The position numbers were made by a program, and so were the translations under genes. This document shows positions 39,312-49,270 of a stretch of 62,327 nt of DNA, piece after piece. The stretch's first letter is position 1. Every line of letters begins with the position of its first letter. The DNA is from Dehalococcoidia bacterium (lineage in GTDB: Bacteria > Chloroflexota > Dehalococcoidia > Lucifugimonadales > UBA1127), in NCBI GenBank assembly GCA_029936935.1, contig JAPYRQ010000003.1, forward strand, positions 1 through 62,327. The letters run 5' to 3'. Under the pieces are notes generated by a model, which was given only the letters and a program-made list of their open reading frames with translations, was not told the DNA's origin and did not search any database.

Positions 39312-41605
39312 TGACGACGTCAGATAAGAAGAAGTATAAGGTCATTGGCACCACACCCATTCGCCACGATGGTGCGGACAAGGTAACTGGCAGAGCCGTC
39401 TACGGAATTGACTTTCACACGACAGGCATGCTGTGGGGCAAGATTCTTCGAAGCCCCCACGCCCACGCCAAGATCAAAAGCATCGATGCCACCAAAGCGC
39501 TTGCGCTCCCCGGCGTCCATGCGGTGGTTACAGGCAAGGACATGGCCGTTGCTCGGGACATAGAGGTTGAGGCAGGCGAGACTTCCCTGAACTACATGCA
39601 TCTCAGCGACAACGTGATGGCCAGGGACAAGGCACTTTATAAGGGCCACGCCGTTGCTGCAGTAGCTGCCGATACCCAACACATCGCTGAAGAGGCTCTG
39701 GGCCTCATCGAAGTGGACTATGAAGTACTGACTCCGGTGTTGAACGGCCGGGAGGGCATGAAGTCGGATGCGCCGCTGATCCACCCTGACCAAACCACCA
39801 AGATTATGGCATTTCGCTTTGACCCCGGCACAGACTCCGGCGAGAAGAGCAACATTGCCGGTAAGTCGCAGCTCAAGCTCGGCGACATCGATGCCGGGTT
39901 CAAGGAAGCCGATTTCATCGTCGAACGTGAGTACACCACCTCCTGGGTCCACCAGGGCTATATTGAAGCTCAGAATGCTACAGCTCACTGGAACAACGAC
40001 GACAACATCACGGTCTGGAACAGCAGCCAGGGTACTTTCAACCAACGCCAGTTGATGGCTGAGATTTTGAAGCACCCTGTCTCTCAGATAAAAATGGTCC
40101 CCATGGAGATCGGCGGCGGGTTTGGCGGCAAGATACCGGTGTATCTGGAAATTCCTGCTGCCATGCTTTCTAAGAAGACAGGCCACCCGGTCAAGATGAC
40201 GATGACTCGCACAGAGGTTTTTGAAGGCACTGGACCGGCTTCTGCAGCGCAAATGAAGGCCAAGGTTGGCGCAACAAAGGACGGTCGCATCACTGCCGCT
40301 TACGCAGAGTTGGTTTTTGAAGCAGGTGCATTCCCAGGTTCAGCCGTGGGCGCAGGTGCCCAGGGCATGTTCACCACGTACAACATTGAAAACGTGTTGA
40401 TCGATGGCTACGACGTCGTCGTCAACAAACCGAAGTCGGCGGCCTATCGCTCGCCCGGCACACCCCAGGCCTGCTTCCCTGCAGAAGCCGTCATCGACGA
40501 ACTGGCAGAACTGGTGGGCATGGATCCCCTCGATTTCCGTATGAAGAATGCGGCAAAAGAGGGCGATCGACGCGCAGACGGCGTCCAGCACCCTGAGATG
40601 GGCAACCTGGAGTGCATGGAAGCGCTGAAGGCCAGTGATCACTACAAGTCTGACCTTGGTGGCCCCAACCGTGGCCGTGGCGTCGCTTCTGGCTACTGGG
40701 GCAACGCGGGCATGCCTGCAAGCTGCTCCATTGCCATCAACGCCGACGGCACAGTGAGCCTCGCCGAGGGTTCACCGGACATCGGTGGCTCACGGACTTC
40801 CATCGCAATGATGTGTGCCGAGGCTTTCGGCATCGCCGCAGAGGACGTCCACCCAAGCATCAAGGACACTGACTCCATCGGCTACCAGGGCCTCACCGCC
40901 GGTAGCAGCACCACCCTGCGTAACGGCTGGGCGGTCTTTGAAGTCACCAACCAGGCCATCGAACTAATAAAGGCTCGGGCTGCCCGACTGTGGGAGACGG
41001 AACCCGAGAACGTGGACTTTGCCGATGGCGTCTTCTTCTCCAAGGCGGAGAAGGAACTGAAACTGACATTCAAGGAGATGACCGGCAAGTTGATGGAGAC
41101 CGGTGGTCCCATCTCTGTGGCCGCATCGGTAGCACCCAGAGGCGCAGGCCCCTCCTTTACGACACACATGGTCGACGTGGAAGTTGACCCAGAGACAGGC
41201 AAGGTAGAAATCCTCCGTTACACAGCGGCCCAGGACGTGGGCACCATGATCCACCCCGACTATGTTGAGGGTCAGGTTCAGGGCGGCGCAGTCCAGGGGA
41301 TCGGTTGGGCGTTGAATGAGGAATATTTCTTTAGCGACAAGGGTGCAATGCTGAACGCCAGCTACTTGGACTACCGCGTACCAACAATGCTTGATCTTCC
41401 TATGATTGACACCATTCTGGTGGAACACGCTAACCCGGATCATCCCTTTGGCGTCCGCGGAGTTGCTGAGATTTCTGTGGTGCCGCCGCTGGGCGCACTG
41501 GCCAACGCAATCTATGCAGCTGTGGGCGTCCGCATGCGTGACCTGCCTATGGCACCGCACAAGATTGTAAAGGCGCTTCAGGAAAAGAACGGAAAGACCA
41601 AGTAG
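39311..41605 (+). CDS. xanthine dehydrogenase-family molybdopterin-binding subunit
   Basis: GRAVYGIDFHTTGMLWGKILRSPHAHAKI; GGGFGGKIPVYLE; AAYRSPGTPQACFPAEAVIDELA (not the form-I CODH AYxCSFR loop); GVRGVAEISVVPPLGALANAI. Confidence 0.96.
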   Translation: MTTSDKKKYKVIGTTPIRHDGADKVTGRAVYGIDFHTTGMLWGKILRSPHAHAKIKSIDATKALALPGVHAVVTGKDMAVARDIEVEAGETSLNYMHLSDNVMARDKALYKGHAVAAVAADTQHIAEEALGLIEVDYEVLTPVLNGREGMKSDAPLIHPDQTTKIMAFRFDPGTDSGEKSNIAGKSQLKLGDIDAGFKEADFIVEREYTTSWVHQGYIEAQNATAHWNNDDNITVWNSSQGTFNQRQLMAEILKHPVSQIKMVPMEIGGGFGGKIPVYLEIPAAMLSKKTGHPVKMTMTRTEVFEGTGPASAAQMKAKVGATKDGRITAAYAELVFEAGAFPGSAVGAGAQGMFTTYNIENVLIDGYDVVVNKPKSAAYRSPGTPQACFPAEAVIDELAELVGMDPLDFRMKNAAKEGDRRADGVQHPEMGNLECMEALKASDHYKSDLGGPNRGRGVASGYWGNAGMPASCSIAINADGTVSLAEGSPDIGGSRTSIAMMCAEAFGIAAEDVHPSIKDTDSIGYQGLTAGSSTTLRNGWAVFEVTNQAIELIKARAARLWETEPENVDFADGVFFSKAEKELKLTFKEMTGKLMETGGPISVAASVAPRGAGPSFTTHMVDVEVDPETGKVEILRYTAAQDVGTMIHPDYVEGQVQGGAVQGIGWALNEEYFFSDKGAMLNASYLDYRVPTMLDLPMIDTILVEHANPDHPFGVRGVAEISVVPPLGALANAIYAAVGVRMRDLPMAPHKIVKALQEKNGKTK

Positions 41606-41608
41606 CCT

Positions 41609-41884
41609 GTGGCAACTGTTTGGATACCAACTCCGTACCGTGACCTTGTCGGCGGCGCAGAAACGGTCACCGTCGCAGGGTCAACGGTGCGGCAGATTAC
41701 ACGGAACTTGGACACAGTCTACCCCGGGTTCTGGGAACGGTTGGTGGATGACGAGACCGACCGCATCCGGGCTGGGGTATCCGTGATTATCAACGGCGTT
41801 GTAGTGGGTACCGCTCTCCATGAGCCCGTTGGAGAGAACGACGAAGTCCACTACCTCCCCGCCATCGCAGGCGGCCATCCTTAG
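41609..41884 (+). CDS. MoaD/ThiS-like ubiquitin-fold protein ending in GGHP
   Basis: MATVWIPTPYRDLVGGAETVTVAGSTVRQITRNLDTVYPGFWERLVDDETDRIRAGVSVIINGVVV...GENDEVHYLPAIAGGHP; GTG start, 3 nt after the Mo subunit. Confidence 0.85.
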   Translation: MATVWIPTPYRDLVGGAETVTVAGSTVRQITRNLDTVYPGFWERLVDDETDRIRAGVSVIINGVVVGTALHEPVGENDEVHYLPAIAGGHP

Positions 41885-41943
41885 GCTGTTTTGATCCTGG
41901 CGGTTACCCAAGGGTGTAGCTAGAAATCTGATAGGTAGGTGCT

Positions 41944-43119
41944 ATGAGTAGGTGGTCGCCAGCCTCCCGTATCAATAATGTGCAACCCCCCGTAATCCGC
42001 ATGGGTGGCCAGCGCGCTCGCGATCTGGCTCTAGAGGGCATCGATGTAATTGACCTTGGCCCCTCAAGCCCGCATTACGTGACTCCCAAACACATCATTG
42101 ATGCCGGTGTGCAAGCCCTCCATGACGGTCATACCAATCATGCTCCATCACTAGGTATTCCAGAGTTCAGGACTGCAATAGCTGAAAAGCTCTCTTCGAT
42201 AAACCACATTCAAGCCGATCCCGGTAGAGACGTCATGGTGGTGCCAGGCAGCCAACAGGGCCTCTACTACGCGGTGAATGCCTACGTTGGCCAAGGTGAT
42301 GAGGTGCTGCTGGTGGAGCCCGTTTGGGGCAGCTTTCGTCAGCAGATTGAGTTGGCAGAGGCCACGCCGATATCCGTCTCCCTTAGTGCGGAAGAGGAAT
42401 ATCACCTCTCTTACGAGGCTTTGGATGCGTGCGCCACAGAGCGTACCAAGCTACTGATCTTCAACAACCCTCAAAACCCTACAGGTCGAGTGTACACACG
42501 CGCAGAACTTGAGAATGTGGCTCGAGTCGCTCAAGAGCGAGACTTACTGGTGCTTTGCGACGAGACGTATGAGTACTTTGTCTATGACTCCAACGAGCAC
42601 ATTTCTCTGGCTACACTCCCCGGTATGAAAGAACGCACGATAACGAGCTTCACCTTCAACAAGTCATACGGCATGTCTGGTTGGCGACTTGGTTGCATGG
42701 TGGCTCCTGGCGAGCTTCTCGACCCGATGTCGAGGGTACAGGAGTACACAGCCAGCTTTGTGCCGCCCTTCACTCAGATTGCAGGAGTGGCTGCGCTGCG
42801 AGGGCCGCAGGACCATATTCAACAATGGCGTGACGAGTGCCGAGACTTGCGATTGCAGGTCGCAGCGATGTTCAACGCTTTGCCTGGAGTCCACTGCCCT
42901 ATAACGGAGGGGACGACGTTCCTCTTCCCTCGATTCCCTGGCGGGGAAGCATCCACGGAGCTGGCGGAGCGATTGCTGAACGAAGCGTTGGTGACCGTCA
43001 CTCCCGGTTCAGGCTTCGGCGATTCAGGTGAGGGTCACTTGCGTGTCTCGTTGATGCGATCTCCAGTTGATCGGGTTCTGGAGGGCGTTGAGCGGATTAC
43101 AAAGGTGCTTAGGGGTTAA
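41944..43119 (+). CDS. PLP-dependent class I/II aminotransferase
   Basis: VVPGSQQGLYYAVNAYVGQGDEVLLVEPVWGSF; NNPQNPTGRVY; SFTFNKSYGMSGWRLGCMVAP. Confidence 0.95.
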   Translation: MSRWSPASRINNVQPPVIRMGGQRARDLALEGIDVIDLGPSSPHYVTPKHIIDAGVQALHDGHTNHAPSLGIPEFRTAIAEKLSSINHIQADPGRDVMVVPGSQQGLYYAVNAYVGQGDEVLLVEPVWGSFRQQIELAEATPISVSLSAEEEYHLSYEALDACATERTKLLIFNNPQNPTGRVYTRAELENVARVAQERDLLVLCDETYEYFVYDSNEHISLATLPGMKERTITSFTFNKSYGMSGWRLGCMVAPGELLDPMSRVQEYTASFVPPFTQIAGVAALRGPQDHIQQWRDECRDLRLQVAAMFNALPGVHCPITEGTTFLFPRFPGGEASTELAERLLNEALVTVTPGSGFGDSGEGHLRVSLMRSPVDRVLEGVERITKVLRG

Positions 43120-43146
43120 GTACTACCATGCCTATCCAAGTGAAAC

Positions 43147-43178
43147 GAAAAGGCCCCTGAATTTCAGGGGCCTTTTGA
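43147..43178. terminator. bidirectional terminator
   Basis: aaaaggcccctgaatttcaggggcctttt between convergent genes. Confidence 0.8.
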
Positions 43179-43201
43179 TTATCTTATTCTGTCTTAGCTA
43201 T

Positions 43202-43283
43202 CCGTCAGGTAGTCTGGGTCCAGGCCGAGCCCTGAGGGTAACCGCAGGCTCTCAGGTGCAGGACTCGTCCTGCCCTGGCTAGA
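43202..43283 (+). repeat. REP-like hairpin repeat, two tandem units
   Basis: ccgtcaggtagtctgggtccaggccgagccctg + gggtaaccgcaggctctcaggtgcaggactcgtcctgccctggctag. Confidence 0.55.
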
Positions 43284-43800
43284 CACCCATCCAGCGCTTG
43301 CCTTGTGCCAGGCCCTTAATGTACGCGGCTTGGCCAGCGTGCTGGGTGTTGTCACTGATAATGCTGGCGAGCCGAACGCCGACAGTCGGTAGCGGGCTGT
43401 ACTGCGGCTCATCAAGTTCACGGTCCATATCCGCCGCTGTCATGCCACTCAAGACCTCTTTGGTGCGCTCGTATACTGCGTCGTGGTAGGCCTGCAGTAG
43501 ATCTGCGGCTGGGCGGACTTTGGCTACGTCTTCCGGCGTGTGGCCTGTGCCCGTGTTCTTGACGTCTGGTTCCATATTAAACTTGGCATGCCAGCCGTCC
43601 GCCGTCCACAGCTGCTCTTTGCCTGCCATGCCAGACATGTGGTGGTCCTGCACTCTGCTGAGGTGCCAGATGACCCACGCGGTGGAGTTGGCGTTCTCGT
43701 CAGGGCGATAGTACAACTGATCCGGCGTCATGCCACCCAGCACTCGCCGAATGGTGTTCTGGATACGACCTAGAGCATCTGCAACGATTTCGCTGCCTTC
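43279..43800 (-). CDS. DinB family protein
   Basis: MEGSEIVADALGRIQNTIRRVLGGMTPDQLYYRPDENANSTAWVIWHLSRVQDHHMS; SDNTQHAGQAAYIKGLAQG. Confidence 0.9.
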   Translation of the reverse strand, partial: EGSEIVADALGRIQNTIRRVLGGMTPDQLYYRPDENANSTAWVIWHLSRVQDHHMSGMAGKEQLWTADGWHAKFNMEPDVKNTGTGHTPEDVAKVRPAADLLQAYHDAVYERTKEVLSGMTAADMDRELDEPQYSPLPTVGVRLASIISDNTQHAGQAAYIKGLAQGKRWMGV

Positions 43801-43916
43801 CATGAAAAGCCTCCGCAAAAAGATAGGCCACTAGAGCCTTTATTGGGCAACGAGCCCGCGAGAGCAACGGAAGTGTAGTTGGGTGCGAAGTCGACTGTCA
43901 AACGAAGGGGGTGAGG

Positions 43917-44897
43917 TTAGGCCGTAGTCAAAGATAGGGCTTTCGCCTGGATAACTTCCTGAATCAGATCATTCCATAGGGATTGCTCTGTGGCGGGGCT
44001 CACCAGTGTTGATAGATCCGTGCACCATTGTTTCAACTCTTGGAGAAACGCGGGTTCGTTCTCAATGCGAGTAAGCACGCGGGCAAGGTCGTGTTCGTTC
44101 TCTACCTCATAGTAGCCGGGGTAGTCTTCACCCAGCATGCCTACGGAGCCGGCGATGCGCGATGCGATGACGGGAATCGAGTCCGCCAGCGCTTCAGAAA
44201 CCACGTTGGCACCGCCCTCGGCCAGCGACGTTAGTACCATGGCCTGGCTCTTGGCCATCACGCGACGTGCTTTCCACCTCGGCATTTCCCCCAACCATCG
44301 ATAGCGCGGATTGTTCGCCGTCTCATCCATGGCAGTTTGTTCAAGTTCGGCGTTCATGGCCCCACCTACGTGCAGAACCTGTAGCTGCGACGATTCCGGC
44401 AGCAACCGAGCGGCCAGGGCTGTGCGCATGGGGTCCTTTACGGGGCGAAGGTGGCCGATCACAGAAACGTTGAACGTCTTGCCCGATGGCTGGTGCCCGC
44501 CTGGTGTCTGACGTGCTGATTGGAAGATGGTTCGTGCTTTGTCGCGCACGTGGGTTGGCAGCTGCTCCATGCCCAGTGGCTGTAGCATCATCATCCGTGT
44601 GGCCAGTTCCAGAGAACGCTGGGCCTCAGGCTTCTCATGAATGTCCTGGTAGATGTCTGTGCCCGTAAGCGCCAAGACAATGGGCAACTCAGGGTGGAGC
44701 TGGCTGAACAGCTCTATCGAGTCGGCACTTCGCCATGCGTGAAGAGCAAGCAGCAAATCGCAGTTTGCACCTTTGTACGTCTCTTCAATCACAACGCGGT
44801 GGCCAAGCGCCTTCAGTATGCGCGACCATCGCAATGCGGAAGTCATGTTACCGTGGCGAGATGCCCGCGGTACGGGACAGATAAGCCGGATATGCAT
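43917..44897 (-). CDS. senB: selenosugar synthase SenB-like glycosyltransferase
   Basis: MHIRLICPVPRASRHGNMTSALRWSRILKALGHRVVIEETYKGANCDLLLALHAWRSADSIELF...LPIVLALTGTDIYQDI...EGGANVVSEALADSIPVIAS; lies directly after a senA-like gene. Confidence 0.75.
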   Translation of the reverse strand: MHIRLICPVPRASRHGNMTSALRWSRILKALGHRVVIEETYKGANCDLLLALHAWRSADSIELFSQLHPELPIVLALTGTDIYQDIHEKPEAQRSLELATRMMMLQPLGMEQLPTHVRDKARTIFQSARQTPGGHQPSGKTFNVSVIGHLRPVKDPMRTALAARLLPESSQLQVLHVGGAMNAELEQTAMDETANNPRYRWLGEMPRWKARRVMAKSQAMVLTSLAEGGANVVSEALADSIPVIASRIAGSVGMLGEDYPGYYEVENEHDLARVLTRIENEPAFLQELKQWCTDLSTLVSPATEQSLWNDLIQEVIQAKALSLTTA

Positions 44898-44940
44898 GAT
44901 TGTTTGAGTGCCTACCCCTGTTTGCTTTGTGCCTCTCCCC

Positions 44941-46284
44941 CTAGAGAGCGCAGGTCCGGAATCCTGCCAGGACATCTCTGCGGTCTGGCGGGAAGAAATT
45001 CCTCCAAGTGTTGCGTATCAGTCGTGAACGCGTGGCCCATGCCCCGCCGCGGAGCACCTTGCGTGTCCAGAACCAGGGCGCTGAGTACTCTTTGTACGGG
45101 TCAATGATGAACCCTGGGTAGGGTCCAAAAGCATCGCTGCACCACTCCCACACGTTGCCCATCATCTGACGCATCCCCAAAGCACTGTCGCCTGCACCAA
45201 GGGCCCGGACATCAATGCAGCCCAGGGCCATGGAGTCCATGTTGGCGTGCTCTGCGGTGGGCGCCTCATCCCCCCACGGGTAGATGCGTTTTTCACCCGT
45301 GATTGATTTCCCATCGGCTGACGGCACGATGCTTGCTGCCATCTCCCACTCAGCCTCTGTGGGAAGTCGACGGCCTGCCCAAGCGCAGTAGGCGGTGGCT
45401 TCATACCAGGTGATGTGGATGATGGGGTGATGCGGTTCCAGCGGCACTACCGTATCGAAGTAATGATACTGCCAGGTGCCGTTAGGCCCGGAGACCCAGT
45501 ACCACGGGTGTTGGGCACCCTCCCGTTCCTTCCACAGCCAGCCTTCCTTCGACCACAGGTTCTGCCGGGCGTATCCGCCGCCATCGACGAACTTCTGGTA
45601 CTGCTCGTTGGTAACGGGCGTGTTGGCCATCTTGAACGGGGCGATCTCTACAACATGGCCCCATTTCTCATTATCGAAGACGAAGGGCACCTTGTCCGAT
45701 ATTTGGCCGCCAAGGATGAACGAACCTCCCGGGACGGACACGTCGCCATACGCGAAGTTGTGGTCGGGAGCTGGCGGCGAATTAGGTCGGATGCCTGTGA
45801 TAGTGGGAGGTGTATAGCCCAATGTTTGGCGTGTGTAGGTCAGCGCCTCTCCGTGCATGTCCTCGTGAAGGGTGGCTAGCCGGTAGAAGTAGGCGTCGTC
45901 CTCCGTGGGCTCGGCGCCGTTCAGTCGCTTCAGTCGTGCAAGAGCCTTGTCCATGACGGACTGCATGTACTCAAGTGAACCCTCCCGTGAGGGTAGAGGA
46001 AGCTCCCATCGAGAGTCGTGTGACACCTCGAAGGAGTTGTACAACTCATCGGCGTTAGCGATAAGGGAGTTTTCATTATCCAGGTTGCGGGAGACCCAGC
46101 GTTCCTGGAACCAGCCCACGTGGCCTATTTCCCACAGTGGAGGGTTAACAATATCCAAACTTGGGCCGAACATCTGCTCAGCGTCAAAGTCTGCGATGAT
46201 TTCCAGCAATCGTTGGCGGGAGTCCAGGGCATCGGACGCCAGTTCTGATGTCAGGTTGTGGTCGCCCTTATCAGTAGTAGTCAT
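44941..46284 (-). CDS. senA: selenoneine synthase SenA-like (EgtB-family) protein
   Basis: WEIGHVGWFQERWVSRN, LHEDMHGEALTYTRQ (putative metal His), FGE-sulfatase domain ending ...VLRGGAWATRSRLIRNTWRNFFPPDRRDVLAGFRTCAL. Confidence 0.78.
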   Translation of the reverse strand: MTTTDKGDHNLTSELASDALDSRQRLLEIIADFDAEQMFGPSLDIVNPPLWEIGHVGWFQERWVSRNLDNENSLIANADELYNSFEVSHDSRWELPLPSREGSLEYMQSVMDKALARLKRLNGAEPTEDDAYFYRLATLHEDMHGEALTYTRQTLGYTPPTITGIRPNSPPAPDHNFAYGDVSVPGGSFILGGQISDKVPFVFDNEKWGHVVEIAPFKMANTPVTNEQYQKFVDGGGYARQNLWSKEGWLWKEREGAQHPWYWVSGPNGTWQYHYFDTVVPLEPHHPIIHITWYEATAYCAWAGRRLPTEAEWEMAASIVPSADGKSITGEKRIYPWGDEAPTAEHANMDSMALGCIDVRALGAGDSALGMRQMMGNVWEWCSDAFGPYPGFIIDPYKEYSAPWFWTRKVLRGGAWATRSRLIRNTWRNFFPPDRRDVLAGFRTCAL

Positions 46285-46450
46285 GAGACCTACCCCTTGC
46301 AGTGTGCGTACTAGGGTACCTGTATTTTTCGCGCAGGACTAGCCCGCGCATGAACAGTTAGGTGTAATCTCGCCCGTGGAGATTCTTGTACGAGAGCGAC
46401 GTGCTCTGCTATCATCACGGCCCAGACTTTGCTTTGGATTGGGGGGCGCT

Positions 46451-46990
46451 ATGGCGGTGGATTTAGCACTGGTGGAGATAGTTAGGAAAGGCGTGGACGC
46501 TAGAGCTAACGTTCCGTCTCCGGACCCATTCCCCCGTGTTCTTCGAGTGGAGATTGAGCCTATTGAACACCTGACGTATCGCGCCAAGCCGACCGCTGAG
46601 CCACATTTTGAGCTTTACGTGGATGAGCCACAGGATCGCGGAGGCAACGATAAAGGCCCGTCCCCAATCACCTATTTCCTCACGGGCGTGGCAACATGCC
46701 TGCTGAACCAGTTCGTTCGACTGGCAATCACGCGAGAGATACCGATCTCCGTGTCCTCTATGACGGTGAAGGGTGTATTTGAGCGCACAGTAGGTGGTGG
46801 GTTCAAGGAAATCGTGAATGAGATTCATATCGAAGGCGATATCTCGCTTGAAGGACTTGAGGAGCTTGCCGTAGGCGCAGAAGGCTATTGTTATATCCAT
46901 AATACGCTAAGCAAAGCGGTGCTCATGACCACTGAGTTATATCTGAATGGAGACCATGTCGTTACCAGAGCGGCAGGGCCAGAAGCATAA
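46451..46990 (+). CDS. OsmC family protein
   Basis: DEPQDRGGNDKGPSPITYFLTGVATCLLNQFVRLAI. Confidence 0.85.
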   Translation: MAVDLALVEIVRKGVDARANVPSPDPFPRVLRVEIEPIEHLTYRAKPTAEPHFELYVDEPQDRGGNDKGPSPITYFLTGVATCLLNQFVRLAITREIPISVSSMTVKGVFERTVGGGFKEIVNEIHIEGDISLEGLEELAVGAEGYCYIHNTLSKAVLMTTELYLNGDHVVTRAAGPEA

Positions 46991-47015
46991 AAGCCATAAA
47001 GAAAAGGAGAATCAC

Positions 47016-47402
47016 ATGCCAAAGAAAGAGATCATCATTCCAGCAGCATTAGGTCAATCCAACGCCAACCTATCCCCCGCAACCAGATTCGGAAACCTGG
47101 TGTTCGTCGCTGGCCAAACGGGTCGCGACCCAGTGACCAACGAGGTGGGCAAGGATATCCGTGAGCAGACCCGCAACGTCCTGGAGCGCATCAAGATCAT
47201 CCTGGAAGAAGCTGGCAGCTCACTCGACAATGTCCTGACGGCAAATTGCTGGCTCACAGACGTTGCTAACGGGCCTGCATTCAATGAGGAGTACGCCAAG
47301 TATTTCACAGGAAACAAGCCCGCCAGGGCCACCGTCCAGGCCACCCTCATGGGACCGGACCTGTTGGTGGAGATCATGGTCACCGCCTGCATCCCTGACT
47401 AG
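47016..47402 (+). CDS. RidA family protein
   Basis: LSPATRFGNLVFVAGQTGRDPVTNEVGKDIREQTRNVLERIKIILEEAGSSLDNVL; AAGGAG RBS before ATG 47016. Confidence 0.93.
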   Translation: MPKKEIIIPAALGQSNANLSPATRFGNLVFVAGQTGRDPVTNEVGKDIREQTRNVLERIKIILEEAGSSLDNVLTANCWLTDVANGPAFNEEYAKYFTGNKPARATVQATLMGPDLLVEIMVTACIPD

Positions 47403-47454
47403 CATCGGTGGGTCTTTGAATATCATGGCAGGATTCCGGCGAGGGTAGGCGACT

Positions 47455-47904
47455 ATGGGCGTTCATGAACACCTGATGGATGGAGAGCGGATTGTGCTTC
47501 AACACCCTCCGTTCTATCTGACTAGCCATAGGTTGCTCCGCTGTGAAAACGATGAGGGCAGCGAGTCCTTCAGGGAAATACCGCTTCTTGGCATGACCGA
47601 GGTTGAGCAACTCCGCGTGACCGATCATAAGATCATGTCCATAGGAGCGGGTCTGGTGGTGTCTGGCGTCATCCTGATGGCCACCTGGGGGTTGTTCACG
47701 GCGTTCCTCGGTGTTATCGCCGGGATTGTTGCACTGGTACTCGGCTCCAAGGGCAAGGTCACCGGCCATCAGGTGAAATCACCACGGATACCTGATCGGG
47801 AGTCGGAGATGTGGCTGCTGCCCACCTGGGGGGCTGACAACTTTGTCAACAAACTCAAGGACATCACTACCGAAAACCAGGACCCCAACCCTCCGCGATA
47901 CTAA
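47455..47904 (+). CDS. hypothetical membrane protein
   Basis: 149 aa; soluble PH-like start then two TM segments. Confidence 0.65.
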   Translation: MGVHEHLMDGERIVLQHPPFYLTSHRLLRCENDEGSESFREIPLLGMTEVEQLRVTDHKIMSIGAGLVVSGVILMATWGLFTAFLGVIAGIVALVLGSKGKVTGHQVKSPRIPDRESEMWLLPTWGADNFVNKLKDITTENQDPNPPRY

Positions 47905-48000
47905 GTATTCGCAAACGCGGCTTGTACGTGCCGTGCTACGGGTATACGTTCTCAGGGCTTCAGACACCGGTGGCGACAGACTTGATATTAGGAAACAAAA

Positions 48001-49155
48001 ATGATTCGAAGTACAGATAGAATCCGTACGATGCACGCCGGCACCTTACCCCGGTCCAACGAACTGCGAGAAATGGTCGTCGCCAAGGAGACCGGACAGG
48101 CTTATGACGAGGCCAAGTTCACCCAAATGGCTCAGGCCACCATCAAAGAGAACGTCAAGCTGCAGATCGCATCGGGCATCGACAGTGTCAACGACGGCGA
48201 GGTTAGCAAGCTGAGCTTCACCAGCTACATCAGCGAGCGCATGGGAGGCATTGAGAAGCGCAAGCCTGCGGATGGCCCGGCTCCCTACGGCATCAACGGT
48301 CGTGACACCCAGGAGTTTGGTGAGTACTTCGCCAACAAGACAGGCTTCACAGGCCTTGGGGCAAACCCGTCCTACTTCGTGACCGGCCCGGTCACCTACA
48401 CAGGGCAGACCTCCATCCAGGCGGACATCGATAACTTCAAAGCAGGACTTCAGGGCTCAAACCCGGAGGAGACCTTCCTCCCCGCCGTCACTCCCGGCAC
48501 GATGGAACACTGGCTCAAGAACGAGTACTACAAGTCTGACGAAGAGTACCTTGGTGCTCTGGCGGACGCCCTGCATGTGGAGTACAAGGCCATTGTGGAT
48601 GCGGGGTTCCTGCTCCAGATCGACGACCCTGACCTGCCGGACGCCTGGCAAATGTACCCGGATATGAGCGTCAAGGAGTATCAGAAGTTCGCTGGCCTAC
48701 GCGTGGACGCATTGAACCAGGCCATCGGCGATATCCCGGAGGAGAAGGTGCGCTTCCACACGTGCTGGGGTAGCTACAAGGGCCCCCACAAGTACGATGT
48801 GCCGCTGAAGGACATGGTTGACTTGATTCTGAGTGTCAACGCCATCGGTTACTCCATTGAGGCGTCCAACCCAATGCACGAGCATGAATGGACTGTTTGG
48901 AAGGACGTGAAGCTGCCCGATGGCAAGGTGCTCATCCCCGGCGTCATCGGCCACGCCAGCGACTTCATCGAGCACCCCGAGTTGGTTGCACAGCGACTGG
49001 TTCGCTACGCCAACATCGTGGGCAAAGAGAACATCATGGCTGGAACGGACTGCGGCATCGGCTCCCGCGTAGGGCACGCCAAGATATGCTGGGCCAAGTT
49101 TGAGGCCTTGTCGGAGGGCGCCCGCATCGCTACCAAAGAGCTTTGGGGTAAGTAG
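48001..49155 (+). CDS. cobalamin-independent methionine synthase (MetE C-terminal-like) family protein
   Basis: GFLLQIDDPDLPDAW...VRFHTCWGSYKGPHKYDVPL...LIPGVIGHASDFIEHPELVAQRLVRYANIVGKENIMAGTDCGIGSR. Confidence 0.9.
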   Translation: MIRSTDRIRTMHAGTLPRSNELREMVVAKETGQAYDEAKFTQMAQATIKENVKLQIASGIDSVNDGEVSKLSFTSYISERMGGIEKRKPADGPAPYGINGRDTQEFGEYFANKTGFTGLGANPSYFVTGPVTYTGQTSIQADIDNFKAGLQGSNPEETFLPAVTPGTMEHWLKNEYYKSDEEYLGALADALHVEYKAIVDAGFLLQIDDPDLPDAWQMYPDMSVKEYQKFAGLRVDALNQAIGDIPEEKVRFHTCWGSYKGPHKYDVPLKDMVDLILSVNAIGYSIEASNPMHEHEWTVWKDVKLPDGKVLIPGVIGHASDFIEHPELVAQRLVRYANIVGKENIMAGTDCGIGSRVGHAKICWAKFEALSEGARIATKELWGK

Positions 49156-49270
49156 CTCTCTGTAGTGTGATATAGCTGACGAACGGCTCCTCATTTGAGG
49201 GGTCGCTTTTGTTTATAATTGGTACCCTGGTACTACTTAACAAAAAAGGATTGGACTGAAGGAAAACACC

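Noticed and set aside
39320-40252. 310-aa minus-strand ORF
   Set aside because: Fully antisense to the molybdopterin-binding subunit; no recognisable domain.
39311-41605. Aerobic form-I CO dehydrogenase (coxL)
   Set aside because: The active-site loop reads AAYRSPGTPQ rather than AYxCSFR, so only a general xanthine-dehydrogenase-family call is justified.
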